From an uncultured Verrucomicrobiota bacterium (GTDB lineage Bacteria; Verrucomicrobiota; Verrucomicrobiia; Limisphaerales; CAIYYI01), in contig CAIYYI010000633.1 of assembly GCA_903930345.1 (NCBI GenBank), forward strand, positions 1 to 36,503: a stretch of 36,503 nt of DNA, given 5' to 3'. Numbering within the stretch: position 1 is the first letter of the stretch; every line of letters starts with the position of its first letter. The notes under the pieces were generated by a model. It saw only the letters and a program-made list of their open reading frames with translations, searched no databases and was not told where the DNA came from. The translations under genes were made by a program, and so were the position numbers. Below are positions 1-8,336 of this stretch, one piece after another.

Positions 1-704
1 ACAAAATTGCCCATCACCGTGCCAGCGGAAAAGCCGCCGCTGGCATCCCGCCGCACAAGGGTGCTGGGCGTGTTTGCCACGGCTGCGGCATTGGCCGCAA
101 TAACCCCGCTGGCGACGTTTGTGGCGGACACTCCGCCGACGCTCGCAACCACCGTGGCACCCTGCAACCCGTTGACATCACCCACCAACGATCCGGTGAA
201 ATTGGTGGCGGCGGAGGGAGTTTCGAGCACCGTGCGGGCGACCAAGGCATAGCCGACCGAGACGATGCGCCGGTCGGGCACCAATTGCTGCGATCCGTTA
301 ACCCCATCATCCACCCACACCCTCAAGTAGATCTCGGAGTTGGTGAAAACGGGCGTGGGAATCGGTCTGGTCATTCCCGCCAGGTTGGTATCTCCGAGAT
401 AGACGGAGAAAAGACCGCGCACAACCGCAAGCGCCACCGACACCCCTGTAGGTTCACCGCCACCGGCACTTCCGCCATTATGGCTCCAGAGGGATTGCTC
501 GCCCGCCAAGGCATTACTCGTGACCAAGGCGAATTTAAACTGCGCCATGCCAGTAAAATTTGTGCCGTTGACCGTCAGCTTGCCCTGGTGACTGAGGATG
601 CCGGGCACCTCCCCGCTCACAACTTCCGCCCCCGCGGCAAAAAACAGGGCCAGAAACAGGACTTGCTGTCGGATTGCCACAAATTTCTCGCCTATGGTCC
701 GCAT
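1..704 (-). CDS. Exported repeat-type protein, 5' part only (runs off the window)
   Basis: An open frame on the minus strand starts at ATG 704-702 and stays open to base 1, giving 234 codons with no stop. In-frame stops lie just upstream, so this is the earliest ATG; no clear Shine-Dalgarno precedes it. Residues 1-32 read as a signal peptide (hydrophobic VLFLALFFAAG). After that comes a beta-rich domain (start VPGILSHQGKLTVNGTNFTG, later LRVWVDDGVNGSQQL and SVGYALVA), then an Ala/Val/Thr-rich stretch ending in LVRRDASGGFSAGTVMGNF. From family knowledge, this order is typical of long verrucomicrobial exported proteins whose later part consists of tail-fibre-like FSAGT repeats, sometimes with a C-terminal intramolecular chaperone domain; that part lies outside the window. 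It is divergent from the operon starting at 2380. Function is unknown; a surface fibre or adhesin is a guess. The gene is certain, the role is not. Confidence 0.82.
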   Translation of the reverse strand, partial: MRTIGEKFVAIRQQVLFLALFFAAGAEVVSGEVPGILSHQGKLTVNGTNFTGMAQFKFALVTSNALAGEQSLWSHNGGSAGGGEPTGVSVALAVVRGLFSVYLGDTNLAGMTRPIPTPVFTNSEIYLRVWVDDGVNGSQQLVPDRRIVSVGYALVARTVLETPSAATNFTGSLVGDVNGLQGATVVASVGGVSATNVASGVIAANAAAVANTPSTLVRRDASGGFSAGTVMGNF

Positions 705-1104
705 GGTTTATTACAGCTAATGTTTGTTATTTCAATTATCACGGCATTCTAGGGGTGCATTTTTCCAAACGGAGTATCCATTTGGCGCAGGCGCACTGCG
801 CCCTTGTCACCACAGCTCACACCAAGACCCGCACCGGATTATTGGGCGGTGGCCTTGCCATCCAGGTCAACCCTTGGGGTCGCGGCGTTGGTGTAGCCAC
901 CCGCCGAGATTGAATGCGGGAGAGCGGGGGAAAACTGCCCCAACACCAAAGGTGAAGGACTCCGCTTGAGCCATAAGGTTTGAGTTGTTTGCATAAAAGC
1001 AGTGCGACTACAGATTGCAGTGACACGCCACCACGACAGTAGTTCGAAGCGTCGGTATCGACACCTTCCACAATTACATTACATTAAAACAAAGGAATTC
1101 GATG

Positions 1105-1130
1105 AGCGTGTCTGTATTTGTTGTGAACGT
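1105..1130 (+). repeat. Diverged inverted repeat, arm A (coding-like)
   Basis: These 26 bases match the reverse complement of 2110-2135 at 23 positions. Read in frame they give SVSVFVVNV; the partner gives SVTVFVANV, so the differences are conservative or silent at protein level. An ATG at 1102 precedes it. Confidence 0.45.
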
Positions 1131-1378
1131 CACCACGAAGGGCCTATTGCCAGGCTGGCACCCCCTTCAAGGGATGTGCTGGCGGGGGAAATGGACCGGG
1201 TGAAATCGGGCTTGAGCTCGGCGGTGGCGACCGGGAGCCCATGGAGGAACATGGGCGGGTCGCACGAAATGCACCCCAGCGGCATCAACACCAACCGCGC
1301 CCATCTTGGTGAGGAAATCGGAAGGGGCGGCAGCAAGGATGAGGATGTGGAGGAGGGGACGTCGCACGCGGTTCGGCA

Positions 1379-1564
1379 GGAGCCTCACCCCACCAGGCAC
1401 TCACCCCACCAGGATTCGGCTTTCCATCCTGCCGGGGCAAACTATCTCCCGGATCTGCGGCGTAGTACCACCAGGAACAATGCCAAAGATCGGCTGGACG
1501 CATTCGGACAAGAGTTTACTAAAACGTTACTTTTTCTTTACCGGTTCAGGGTTTTTCTGAACCC
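1379..1564. repeat. Dispersed intergenic repeat, copy A
   Basis: About 185 bases that recur at 15665-15828. The shared parts include GAGCCTCACCCCACCAGG at the left end, a middle part around CAAACWATCTCCCGGATCT, a TCGGACAARAGTTTACT segment, and a 29-base identical right end (1536-1564). That right end contains a perfect 7-bp hairpin: GGTTCAG at 1543-1549, loop GGTTTTT, CTGAACC at 1557-1563. Copy A also has CTCACCCCACCAGG duplicated in tandem (1384-1397 and 1400-1413). No T-tract follows the hairpin on either strand, so it is not a classic terminator. No open frame or transposase is associated. Confidence 0.75.
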
Positions 1565-1865
1565 ATCCATCCCCTGCCCACCCGATATCCCCGATATTCC
1601 AATGGGAATTCACAAGCCAAACCGCAGGCTGACCGCGCCGGTATTTCCACGTTTTTCCGTTCAAACGGTTTTCGTTTTCAATCCAGGCAAAGGGGAAGCC
1701 CAAGACGGATTGCCTCCTTGCCCCCTTTCTCCGGTCAATATCGGCCACGGGGCCACATCCGAAGGCGGAATGAGGAATGCGATGGGACCCCGCTCACGGT
1801 GAGCCTCGCACGCAAGCCCGCCCTTGGGGCACCGCTCGCTGACCGTGACCAGGATCGAAACCCCA

Positions 1866-2015
1866 TTAATCCACCGGAACCGCACGGTAGAACCGCCACG
1901 GCATTGCCCCCGAGTCTGGATCAACCCAGAGGTAGGGACTGGCGGGCAGTACCAAGATTGTAAGCGGAGTCCATGATTGACCACTTTCAAGCAACGTCGA
2001 CTTGATACGGTATCC
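1866..2015 (-). pseudogene. Degenerate C-terminal end of an exported protein
   Basis: Read on the minus strand from 2015, a frame of about 49 codons gives GYRIKSTLLESGQSWTPL, then a Val/Leu-rich strand, SPYLWVDPDSGAMPW and RFYRAVPVD, followed by a TAA at 1868-1866. This pattern (stress or ester of a 'YRIE.S..L..W.PL' strand, 'VDP', then 'RFYRAV' at the very C-terminus) is the usual last domain of large secreted verrucomicrobial proteins. An in-frame TAA lies directly upstream (2021-2019) and no start codon or upstream domain is present. I therefore read it as the tail of a gene that has been lost. The short length limits confidence. Confidence 0.5.
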
Positions 2016-2109
2016 GACTTAACTTCGTTTGACAGTCTTCCACACACGCCCAGTGCATCTAAATCAGCTTCACTTGTGTGTTTTTTTCAACTAACGGACC
2101 CGTTTTTTA

Positions 2110-2135
2110 ACGTTCGCAACAAATACTGTCACGCT
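2110..2135 (-). repeat. Diverged inverted repeat, arm B (coding-like)
   Basis: Reverse-complement partner of 1105-1130 (23 of 26 bases). On the minus strand it reads SVTVFVANV and the frame closes soon after with TAG. See the arm A entry. Confidence 0.45.
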
Positions 2136-2379
2136 GGCAACATTAGCTTGATGCCACAATGGCTTAGTGTAACTTACTCAGAAAAACCACTGTGATGTCC
2201 CAGGCGTTTCCATTGCCGCAGGAAAAGACACCGCCAACGCTTCAAAAGGCGAGTGCCGGCCCCGCGCGCTACATTTTGTTTCCACCAGCGAAGGGCACTG
2301 GCAGGGACGCTTGGGACGCGCCGGAGACTGATCCAGCAACAGTCCGTCCAACGATTTCCCCTCAAATACGCTAACCAGC

Positions 2380-5300
2380 ATGAAAAATGGCAAAATCCTA
2401 AAAACATGGGCGGCTGCCAGGGTCAAGCTTGGCGCAGGTCTTTCCCGCTGGCTCTGGCTGCTTCTGTCGGCCGGTGTGTTTTCATCCTTTTCCACGGGTG
2501 CGCAGACCGTCCTGTTGAACGAAGATTTCGAGGGCTACTGGACGATTTCAGGCGGATTTCCCCTTTATCACTCCTTTCCCTCTGGTTGGTCTGTGGGCGA
2601 CTCCAACCTCACCGCCGGCCTGGCTTACTGGGACGATGTGAATGCGGACTTTGGCAGCGTTGCCCCGCATGACGGCCTGCGAAAGGGGTACTGCGCAGCC
2701 GTCGGTTACACTGGCACAACCAACGCCCCCCGGTACACGAATTACATGCAGGCATACATGACCCGGTCAGTGTCTCTGACAAACCATCCCCGGGCAAATC
2801 TATCCTTCTGGTATTCAACACCCTCAATTGAAAGAAGCTACGACTACCTGAAGGTTTATGTGGGGACCAACCTGCTTTGGTACACCTCGGATTCCATCTC
2901 CAACTGGGCGCAAGTGAACTTGACCCTGAACGGTTACGGGGGAAGCAGTGCCCAGATCCGCTTTCAGTTCGATGCCGACAGCATTTACAATTATGAGGGC
3001 GCTTATCTGGATGACATCCGGGTAACGGCCTCCACGCAGCCATTGGAGATGGCGTTGCTTTCGCTCACGAATCTCAACTATTCGGGATACCTGCTGGCCT
3101 ACGATCCCTTGGGGACGCGCACCAATATCCAGTCCCAGGCCATCTGGCGCGCAGAAAATTTCACCGGCACCAACACCACCCTGAACGGGGTGGCCAGGTT
3201 TAAGCTGATCGATGCCCAAACGCTGCAACCGCAGCTTTTGTTTACCGGGTCCGGCACCAATGCGGCCCTGTATTATGATTTGACCAATACGCTGTCCGTG
3301 CCTGCTGCGGCCAGCCTCCAGGTGACCAATCTGGCCTCCCTGGTGCCAGCGGTCCGGCTCAGCCACCTGAAAACCTATTATCTGGAGTGCCAACTGCTTA
3401 CCAACGGATCGCCAATCAATTCCATCAGCCTTGTTCCAGCGGTCTACTTCCATTTTACCAATACCACCACCGATAGTTCCCTGAATGCGCTGGCCACTCT
3501 GCAGGGGGCGGCCTGGACGCAGACGTATGCCGTCTCCAACCTGGCCGGCAGCGATGCCTTTGCCGTCTCTGTGGACTTTGAGTTGCGGCGCTGGGACAAC
3601 TACCTGGCGGGGCTGGGAACCAATCAGGTGGGGGTGAGGTTTACCAGCACCCTCTACGATAACCTGGGCAATGAGGTGCCCTTGGTCAGCGATACCAGCA
3701 CCTTTTTGGTGGACGTGCCTAACTTCGTCCGTGCTTTCATATTTCCGTTTCCAGCGGTCGTCACCGGCACGCGCACTTTGTCAGTTCAGCCCAAAGGGCA
3801 GCTGGATTCGGTCAATAAAACCTATTACCTCAGGGTTTCGCTGGCCCACACCAATAACCCGTTGACCGGTCAGGTGCTGCTGGCCAATGACGAGTCAACC
3901 TCCGAAACGCAGTTGCTGCATTTCAACGGCCGGGTGCTCTTCGGGGCCATACCCACCCGGCTGACCCGCCTGCTGGGGGATCCTCCCACCAACGCGCCCT
4001 CAGGCGGTTATGTTCCCACAACCCTTTCCGGCCCCGGGGGTTATGTCATCGCCAGTCCGGCGCACACCTATTCGACCGCCGCCACGTTCGAGGTCAAGCT
4101 GGCCAGCAACGGGGATGCCTCTGTGGCGGTCGGCAGCGTGACCCTTGCCGCCCCCATCCCCGATGTCGCCAGCGTGACCAGAATTGCCTTTCGCCGCGGG
4201 TTGGTGACTTTGAACCCGGTCGGAGGAGTGGCGGACGTGACGGCCCGCCTGCCATTGGGTTTGGGATACCGCGCCAATACCGACAGTCTCGTTCTGCAAT
4301 CGGAGGTACCCTTCACCGGCGTTTCCCTGAATGCGAGCCTGGCACCGCGCTCGGCCTCGCTCACTTATGCGCCCGGCGCCACTCTTTATGCCGCGGAAGA
4401 GTCCAAACCGGTTTGGTTTGAGATCAGCCAGATGACCTGGACGGTGGCGGCGGGCAGTTTTGAGCTATTCAAGACCGGCGCGGGTGCCTCCTACGTCCGG
4501 GCGGATGCTTTCAACTACCTGACCTCAGTCTCCAACCTGCTCGTTGCCCCCACCCTGATGGGCGACAAGCGCTCCAACGACAGGTATTGGCTCGGTCTGG
4601 CGGGTGCGGACAGCAACCCCACGTTTCGCACCGGAACATCCAGCAATGCCCTGACCACGGCCACTTTCTCCATTAACCCATCCTCTTTCCGCACGCATTT
4701 CCCCTACGATTCTTTGGTCAGCTGGTCGGGTGCCGGGCACCTTGCGGTGACCAATGACCAGGCCGTGCCTGGCCCTGGCAGCCAGCTCACCGGGGCAGCC
4801 ACCGTGGGGGTGACCTACGACGCGGGCTGCCCGGACTGCGGCAGCCTGAACAAAAGCGGCAACGGCAAGGTGATTTCTGCCAACGGGTGCTTCGATTTCA
4901 CTCCTGATGGCGGATTGGTCGCGTCCGGCCTGCTTACGAAAAGCACGGACGTCACCTGGGGGTACATAGATACCCCGATCAGCGAGTTCGCCCAGAAAGC
5001 GCTCGCCTTTACAGAAGGGGCGTTCCATATGCCGGGTGTGTTCGTGCGTGGGGATGCCTCACTGCTGACTTCCCTGCAGGGGCCGACCACGATTCTCTAC
5101 ACCGGCGCCATGGCCGACAATCCAGCCCAGCTGGAACGGCCGATGTCCGCTGGCTATGCAGCCGGGTTGGCGGATTACGCCGGCCTTAATTTCCGGGCCA
5201 ACGATGTCGAGCATCGCGCCTCCAGCACCATTGCCAACCTGCGCGGCATTGACTGGATTCTGATTCCTGAGGCCAAGTACTATGTGCGGCCCGCCGGCGT

Positions 5301-8300
5301 GACCGGCATCCACCAGGCGGTGCCCAATACTTTTCCGGCCGCGCTCAAGCTATGGGGGTACGACTTCACCTTTGCCTCCTATGCCTTGTCCTACCTGGAC
5401 AGCCAGAACCGTGATTCGCTCACGGATGGCTCCGTCATATTGCGTGGCCCGGCCAAGTTCACCAATGGCTTTGAAAGCCTCACCTTCACCTGCCTGGGGC
5501 AGCCGGATCGTGCGGAAGTGGCGGAGGGGGAGGGCAACAAATTCCTCAGCTACTGGCTGGCGGACTTCAAGGTTTACACGCTGCGTTTTCAGACCCCGAT
5601 CGCGTGCCCCCCGCTGGAGGGCTACCTGATCCTGGGCATCGAGGGGCATGCCAGCCACTTCACCAACTCCTTGTTTGGGGAGATCGGTTTTTTCTCCAGC
5701 GGCGACATGATTCCGGCGAGCTTCGGTCTGGCGGGGATAACCTCCCGTCTTAAGGTGCCCAACGTGATGCGCTTTGACGGCCCCAACGGCAGCACCTACA
5801 CCTTCACCCCCGCCCAAGATGGCTATTACAATACTTTTGCCCAGGACCCGGGTGGCAGCGCAGGCTGGATCAACCTCTTTGGCAAACTGGATGTGCCGTT
5901 CTTCGAGGATCTGCAGCTTCACCTGCAGACCAGCTGCCGCACCAATGGCGCCCCGGGCAGCACCCCCATTCACCTGGCGGGTGGATGGCCGCGCGAGGGG
6001 GCCTCCGGGGATCCGCTCGGCTGGGTGGAAACCCTGACCGGCTTCACCCCTTTTCAAACGAACCTGTTTGATGGGGCCAACAGCGGTTGGCCGGGCAGCG
6101 CGGGCGGCCTGACCGTGACCAAGTACAGGGATAATTCGGAGGAAAAATACCATCCGCGGGCCCAGCGTGTCTGGCTCGGGGTGGTAAACTTTGACTACCC
6201 GTTGTCCTGGAACAGCGATCTGCGCTCCTTCAAATCCTGGCAGCAGGTTAAGGCCGAGCTGCTGGTGGTGGATGTGCAGCATGAGATCAAGTACCTGGAC
6301 GGCTTGCGCGCTGAGATCAATTTCGGGGCGCAGTATGACGGCCTGCCGCAGATCAGCGTGGCCAACCTGGCTTTCAACGCAATTGATGAGTCGACGGGTG
6401 TCAGTGCCGCCGTGGCTGAGGCGGCGTCGGCGCCGGTGCGCGATGTGCTGAACCAGGGTTTGGATCGCATGAATCAGCTCCTGGATACGCAGCTCAATCG
6501 GCTGCTGGATGGCGTTTTCGACAAAACTGTTGATCCATTGATTGACCGGTACTACACCCAACTGTCGAACAACTGGGCGGCGGTCATGGCCAACCCCACC
6601 GCGTCCAAGGGCCAGCAGTTTCTGCAGGGGGTTCAATCGAACAACGTCGCGTTTTTCCTCGGCACCGGCCCGGGCGCCGCAGCAGGCAACCTCAACCAGA
6701 TTCTCCTGGGCCTCGGCAACGGTCTAAGCGCCTCCACCAACCTGATTGGCCAGCTGCAGCGGTACATCGGTGATGCCACTAACAGCATCAACGCGATCGT
6801 GGGAACCATCTCTGCGGGCGCCGACGGGGTTCCTTTGGGGGAGGAAGTTCAAGGGCTCATTGCCCGGGAGGGGGAGAACTTCCCGGTTGTTCCCAAGCTG
6901 GTTCAATCGCTCGCCGGGCAGTTTGCCGGCGAATTTGTGGATGCGGTGGCCGGACCCGTTCTGGATCAGGCGGTGGCCGATTTAAAGCCGGTTCTCACCG
7001 AGCTGACGACCCAGCTGATCGCCACCCGTTCGGCGCTCGTCCAGGTAAGCACCAACCTGGATGCGGGCGCCCAGTTCGCCCAGGAATTGCAGCAGGTCAT
7101 GAACGCCTACCCCGGGCAGTTCACCAACCTCGGGCTGCGGGTTTCCATGTCAGTCACCCAGTACTTCGGCCAGTTGAACTACTCGGTGGACAACCCTTTC
7201 CAACATCTGCCCGCCAGCGAGGTGAAGGCGTTTATCCGGCAGCATATCGAGGATGAATTCTGCGGCACCGATGCTGCTGCCAAAATCCAATCCAGCCTCC
7301 GCCAGCGGCTCTACGATGTCGATGCCGCGATGAAGTCCCAGCTGGACTCGGTTTTCCAGCAGTTGAACGGCGTGCTGCGCGACCTGATCGGGCAGTCGCT
7401 GGCCGAGCTGGACAATTCGATCAACCAATGCCTGGGCGATGTCAACGAGGTTCTTGGCGCGGGGCAGCTCAACGGCCACGCAATCGTGAACGGCGAGTCG
7501 CTCACCGAGCTCAGAATTGACGGCCACTTTCAGCTCAAGGTGCCGGATGACCTCGAACTGAACGCCTTTCTGCTGATCCGAGAGCTGACATCGGATGGGA
7601 GCCCCACCTCCTGCTACGACTCCAATGCGCCCGCCACCGAGGTCACGCTCGGGGCCACGCGGATTCCCATCCACTGGCTGAGCCCCGATCTCGAGGCGAA
7701 TGTTCAGACCAAGTTCACCTTTGATGGGTCTTCCCCCTACCCGGTCAATGTTGGTGGGCAGCTGGAACTGCTGGGAGAGCTGAGCTTTGAGGCGTTTGTC
7801 CTGCATGATCTTGCGGTGGCCATGGCCATGGGCAAATACGAGAACTACCTCGCCCTGCGGGGCGGGGTACGGATGAACGGCTATGATTTCTCCGGCGCCG
7901 CCTTTTTCGGCAAAACGTGCAGCCTTGATCCCCTGCTGCTGATTGATCCCGATGTTGCCAAGGTGCTGGGCGATCCGCCATTCACTGGTGCGTACTGCTA
8001 TGCGCAGGGCTGGCTGCCGGTTTCCGAGATGGTGACGGGTGTGCCTGCCTCGTGTCTTTTCAGCGTGTCGGCCGGCGTTGGGGCCGGGGCGTTTTATTTC
8101 ACCGAGGGGCCGACCTATGGCGGGAAAATGTTTCTCGGCGTGGCCGGGGAGCTGCTCTGCCTTGTGAGCATCTCAGGTGAGATCACCATGATCGGGGTCA
8201 AACGCGGCGATGACCTTCGTTTTACCGGCAATGGCTACTTCGAGGCCGAGGTCGGGCCCTGCCCGTTCTGCATTTCGGTGAGCAAGTCTGTGAGCATTTC

Positions 8301-8331
8301 CTACGTTAACAAGTCTTGGCATCTGGATTGA
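2380..8331 (+). CDS. Giant secreted protein, 1983 aa, first gene of a three-gene operon
   Basis: The start ATG at 2380 gives a basic N-terminus, a hydrophobic core (LWLLLSAGVF) and a likely signal peptidase site after STGAQ (residue 42). Residues 43-224 form a beta-sandwich of the MAM or choice-of-anchor-J type: it opens with LNEDFEGYW and closes with EGAYLDDIRVTAS. Residues about 225-1340 are a long beta-rich region dense in Thr, Asn and Gly. Residues about 1345-1700 switch to long amphipathic helices (VLNQGLDRMNQLLDTQLNRL, later DVDAAMKSQLDSVFQQLNGV). Residues 1700-1983 return to beta strands. There are CxxC pairs at C817/C820 (GCPDCG) and C1961/C1964 (PCPFC). The stop is 5 bases before the next start, so the genes are surely co-transcribed. 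I do not recognise a family for the whole protein. A structural or surface-assembly role is inference from size, export and partners. No catalytic motif was seen. Confidence 0.85.
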   Translation: MKNGKILKTWAAARVKLGAGLSRWLWLLLSAGVFSSFSTGAQTVLLNEDFEGYWTISGGFPLYHSFPSGWSVGDSNLTAGLAYWDDVNADFGSVAPHDGLRKGYCAAVGYTGTTNAPRYTNYMQAYMTRSVSLTNHPRANLSFWYSTPSIERSYDYLKVYVGTNLLWYTSDSISNWAQVNLTLNGYGGSSAQIRFQFDADSIYNYEGAYLDDIRVTASTQPLEMALLSLTNLNYSGYLLAYDPLGTRTNIQSQAIWRAENFTGTNTTLNGVARFKLIDAQTLQPQLLFTGSGTNAALYYDLTNTLSVPAAASLQVTNLASLVPAVRLSHLKTYYLECQLLTNGSPINSISLVPAVYFHFTNTTTDSSLNALATLQGAAWTQTYAVSNLAGSDAFAVSVDFELRRWDNYLAGLGTNQVGVRFTSTLYDNLGNEVPLVSDTSTFLVDVPNFVRAFIFPFPAVVTGTRTLSVQPKGQLDSVNKTYYLRVSLAHTNNPLTGQVLLANDESTSETQLLHFNGRVLFGAIPTRLTRLLGDPPTNAPSGGYVPTTLSGPGGYVIASPAHTYSTAATFEVKLASNGDASVAVGSVTLAAPIPDVASVTRIAFRRGLVTLNPVGGVADVTARLPLGLGYRANTDSLVLQSEVPFTGVSLNASLAPRSASLTYAPGATLYAAEESKPVWFEISQMTWTVAAGSFELFKTGAGASYVRADAFNYLTSVSNLLVAPTLMGDKRSNDRYWLGLAGADSNPTFRTGTSSNALTTATFSINPSSFRTHFPYDSLVSWSGAGHLAVTNDQAVPGPGSQLTGAATVGVTYDAGCPDCGSLNKSGNGKVISANGCFDFTPDGGLVASGLLTKSTDVTWGYIDTPISEFAQKALAFTEGAFHMPGVFVRGDASLLTSLQGPTTILYTGAMADNPAQLERPMSAGYAAGLADYAGLNFRANDVEHRASSTIANLRGIDWILIPEAKYYVRPAGVTGIHQAVPNTFPAALKLWGYDFTFASYALSYLDSQNRDSLTDGSVILRGPAKFTNGFESLTFTCLGQPDRAEVAEGEGNKFLSYWLADFKVYTLRFQTPIACPPLEGYLILGIEGHASHFTNSLFGEIGFFSSGDMIPASFGLAGITSRLKVPNVMRFDGPNGSTYTFTPAQDGYYNTFAQDPGGSAGWINLFGKLDVPFFEDLQLHLQTSCRTNGAPGSTPIHLAGGWPREGASGDPLGWVETLTGFTPFQTNLFDGANSGWPGSAGGLTVTKYRDNSEEKYHPRAQRVWLGVVNFDYPLSWNSDLRSFKSWQQVKAELLVVDVQHEIKYLDGLRAEINFGAQYDGLPQISVANLAFNAIDESTGVSAAVAEAASAPVRDVLNQGLDRMNQLLDTQLNRLLDGVFDKTVDPLIDRYYTQLSNNWAAVMANPTASKGQQFLQGVQSNNVAFFLGTGPGAAAGNLNQILLGLGNGLSASTNLIGQLQRYIGDATNSINAIVGTISAGADGVPLGEEVQGLIAREGENFPVVPKLVQSLAGQFAGEFVDAVAGPVLDQAVADLKPVLTELTTQLIATRSALVQVSTNLDAGAQFAQELQQVMNAYPGQFTNLGLRVSMSVTQYFGQLNYSVDNPFQHLPASEVKAFIRQHIEDEFCGTDAAAKIQSSLRQRLYDVDAAMKSQLDSVFQQLNGVLRDLIGQSLAELDNSINQCLGDVNEVLGAGQLNGHAIVNGESLTELRIDGHFQLKVPDDLELNAFLLIRELTSDGSPTSCYDSNAPATEVTLGATRIPIHWLSPDLEANVQTKFTFDGSSPYPVNVGGQLELLGELSFEAFVLHDLAVAMAMGKYENYLALRGGVRMNGYDFSGAAFFGKTCSLDPLLLIDPDVAKVLGDPPFTGAYCYAQGWLPVSEMVTGVPASCLFSVSAGVGAGAFYFTEGPTYGGKMFLGVAGELLCLVSISGEITMIGVKRGDDLRFTGNGYFEAEVGPCPFCISVSKSVSISYVNKSWHLD

Positions 8332-8336
8332 TTGTT

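Larger units (their letters stand above)
705..2379. other. 1.7-kb spacer with decayed sequence, no intact gene
   Basis: This stretch separates two divergent exported-protein genes. Open frames here are short, lack a believable protein composition and mostly read through repeats. It holds a dispersed repeat (1379-1564), a degenerate C-terminal protein remnant on the minus strand (1866-2015) and an inverted pair of 26-base coding-like segments (1105-1130 and 2110-2135). A 33-codon frame at 1102-1203 has an AGGA-like site in front, but it stops early. The composition is patchy: GC-rich at 830-960 and 1140-1500, AT-rich around 2080-2180. I see no convincing promoter for the 2380 operon. The best reading is a graveyard of broken genes and repeats. 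Confidence 0.6.

Noticed and set aside
1543-1563. The GGTTCAG/CTGAACC hairpin as an intrinsic terminator
   Set aside because: No T-run follows the stem on either strand, and the same hairpin is fixed within a dispersed repeat.
1002-1802. A 266-codon open frame in the first spacer
   Set aside because: It reads through the dispersed repeat and has no signal peptide, domain or family resemblance.
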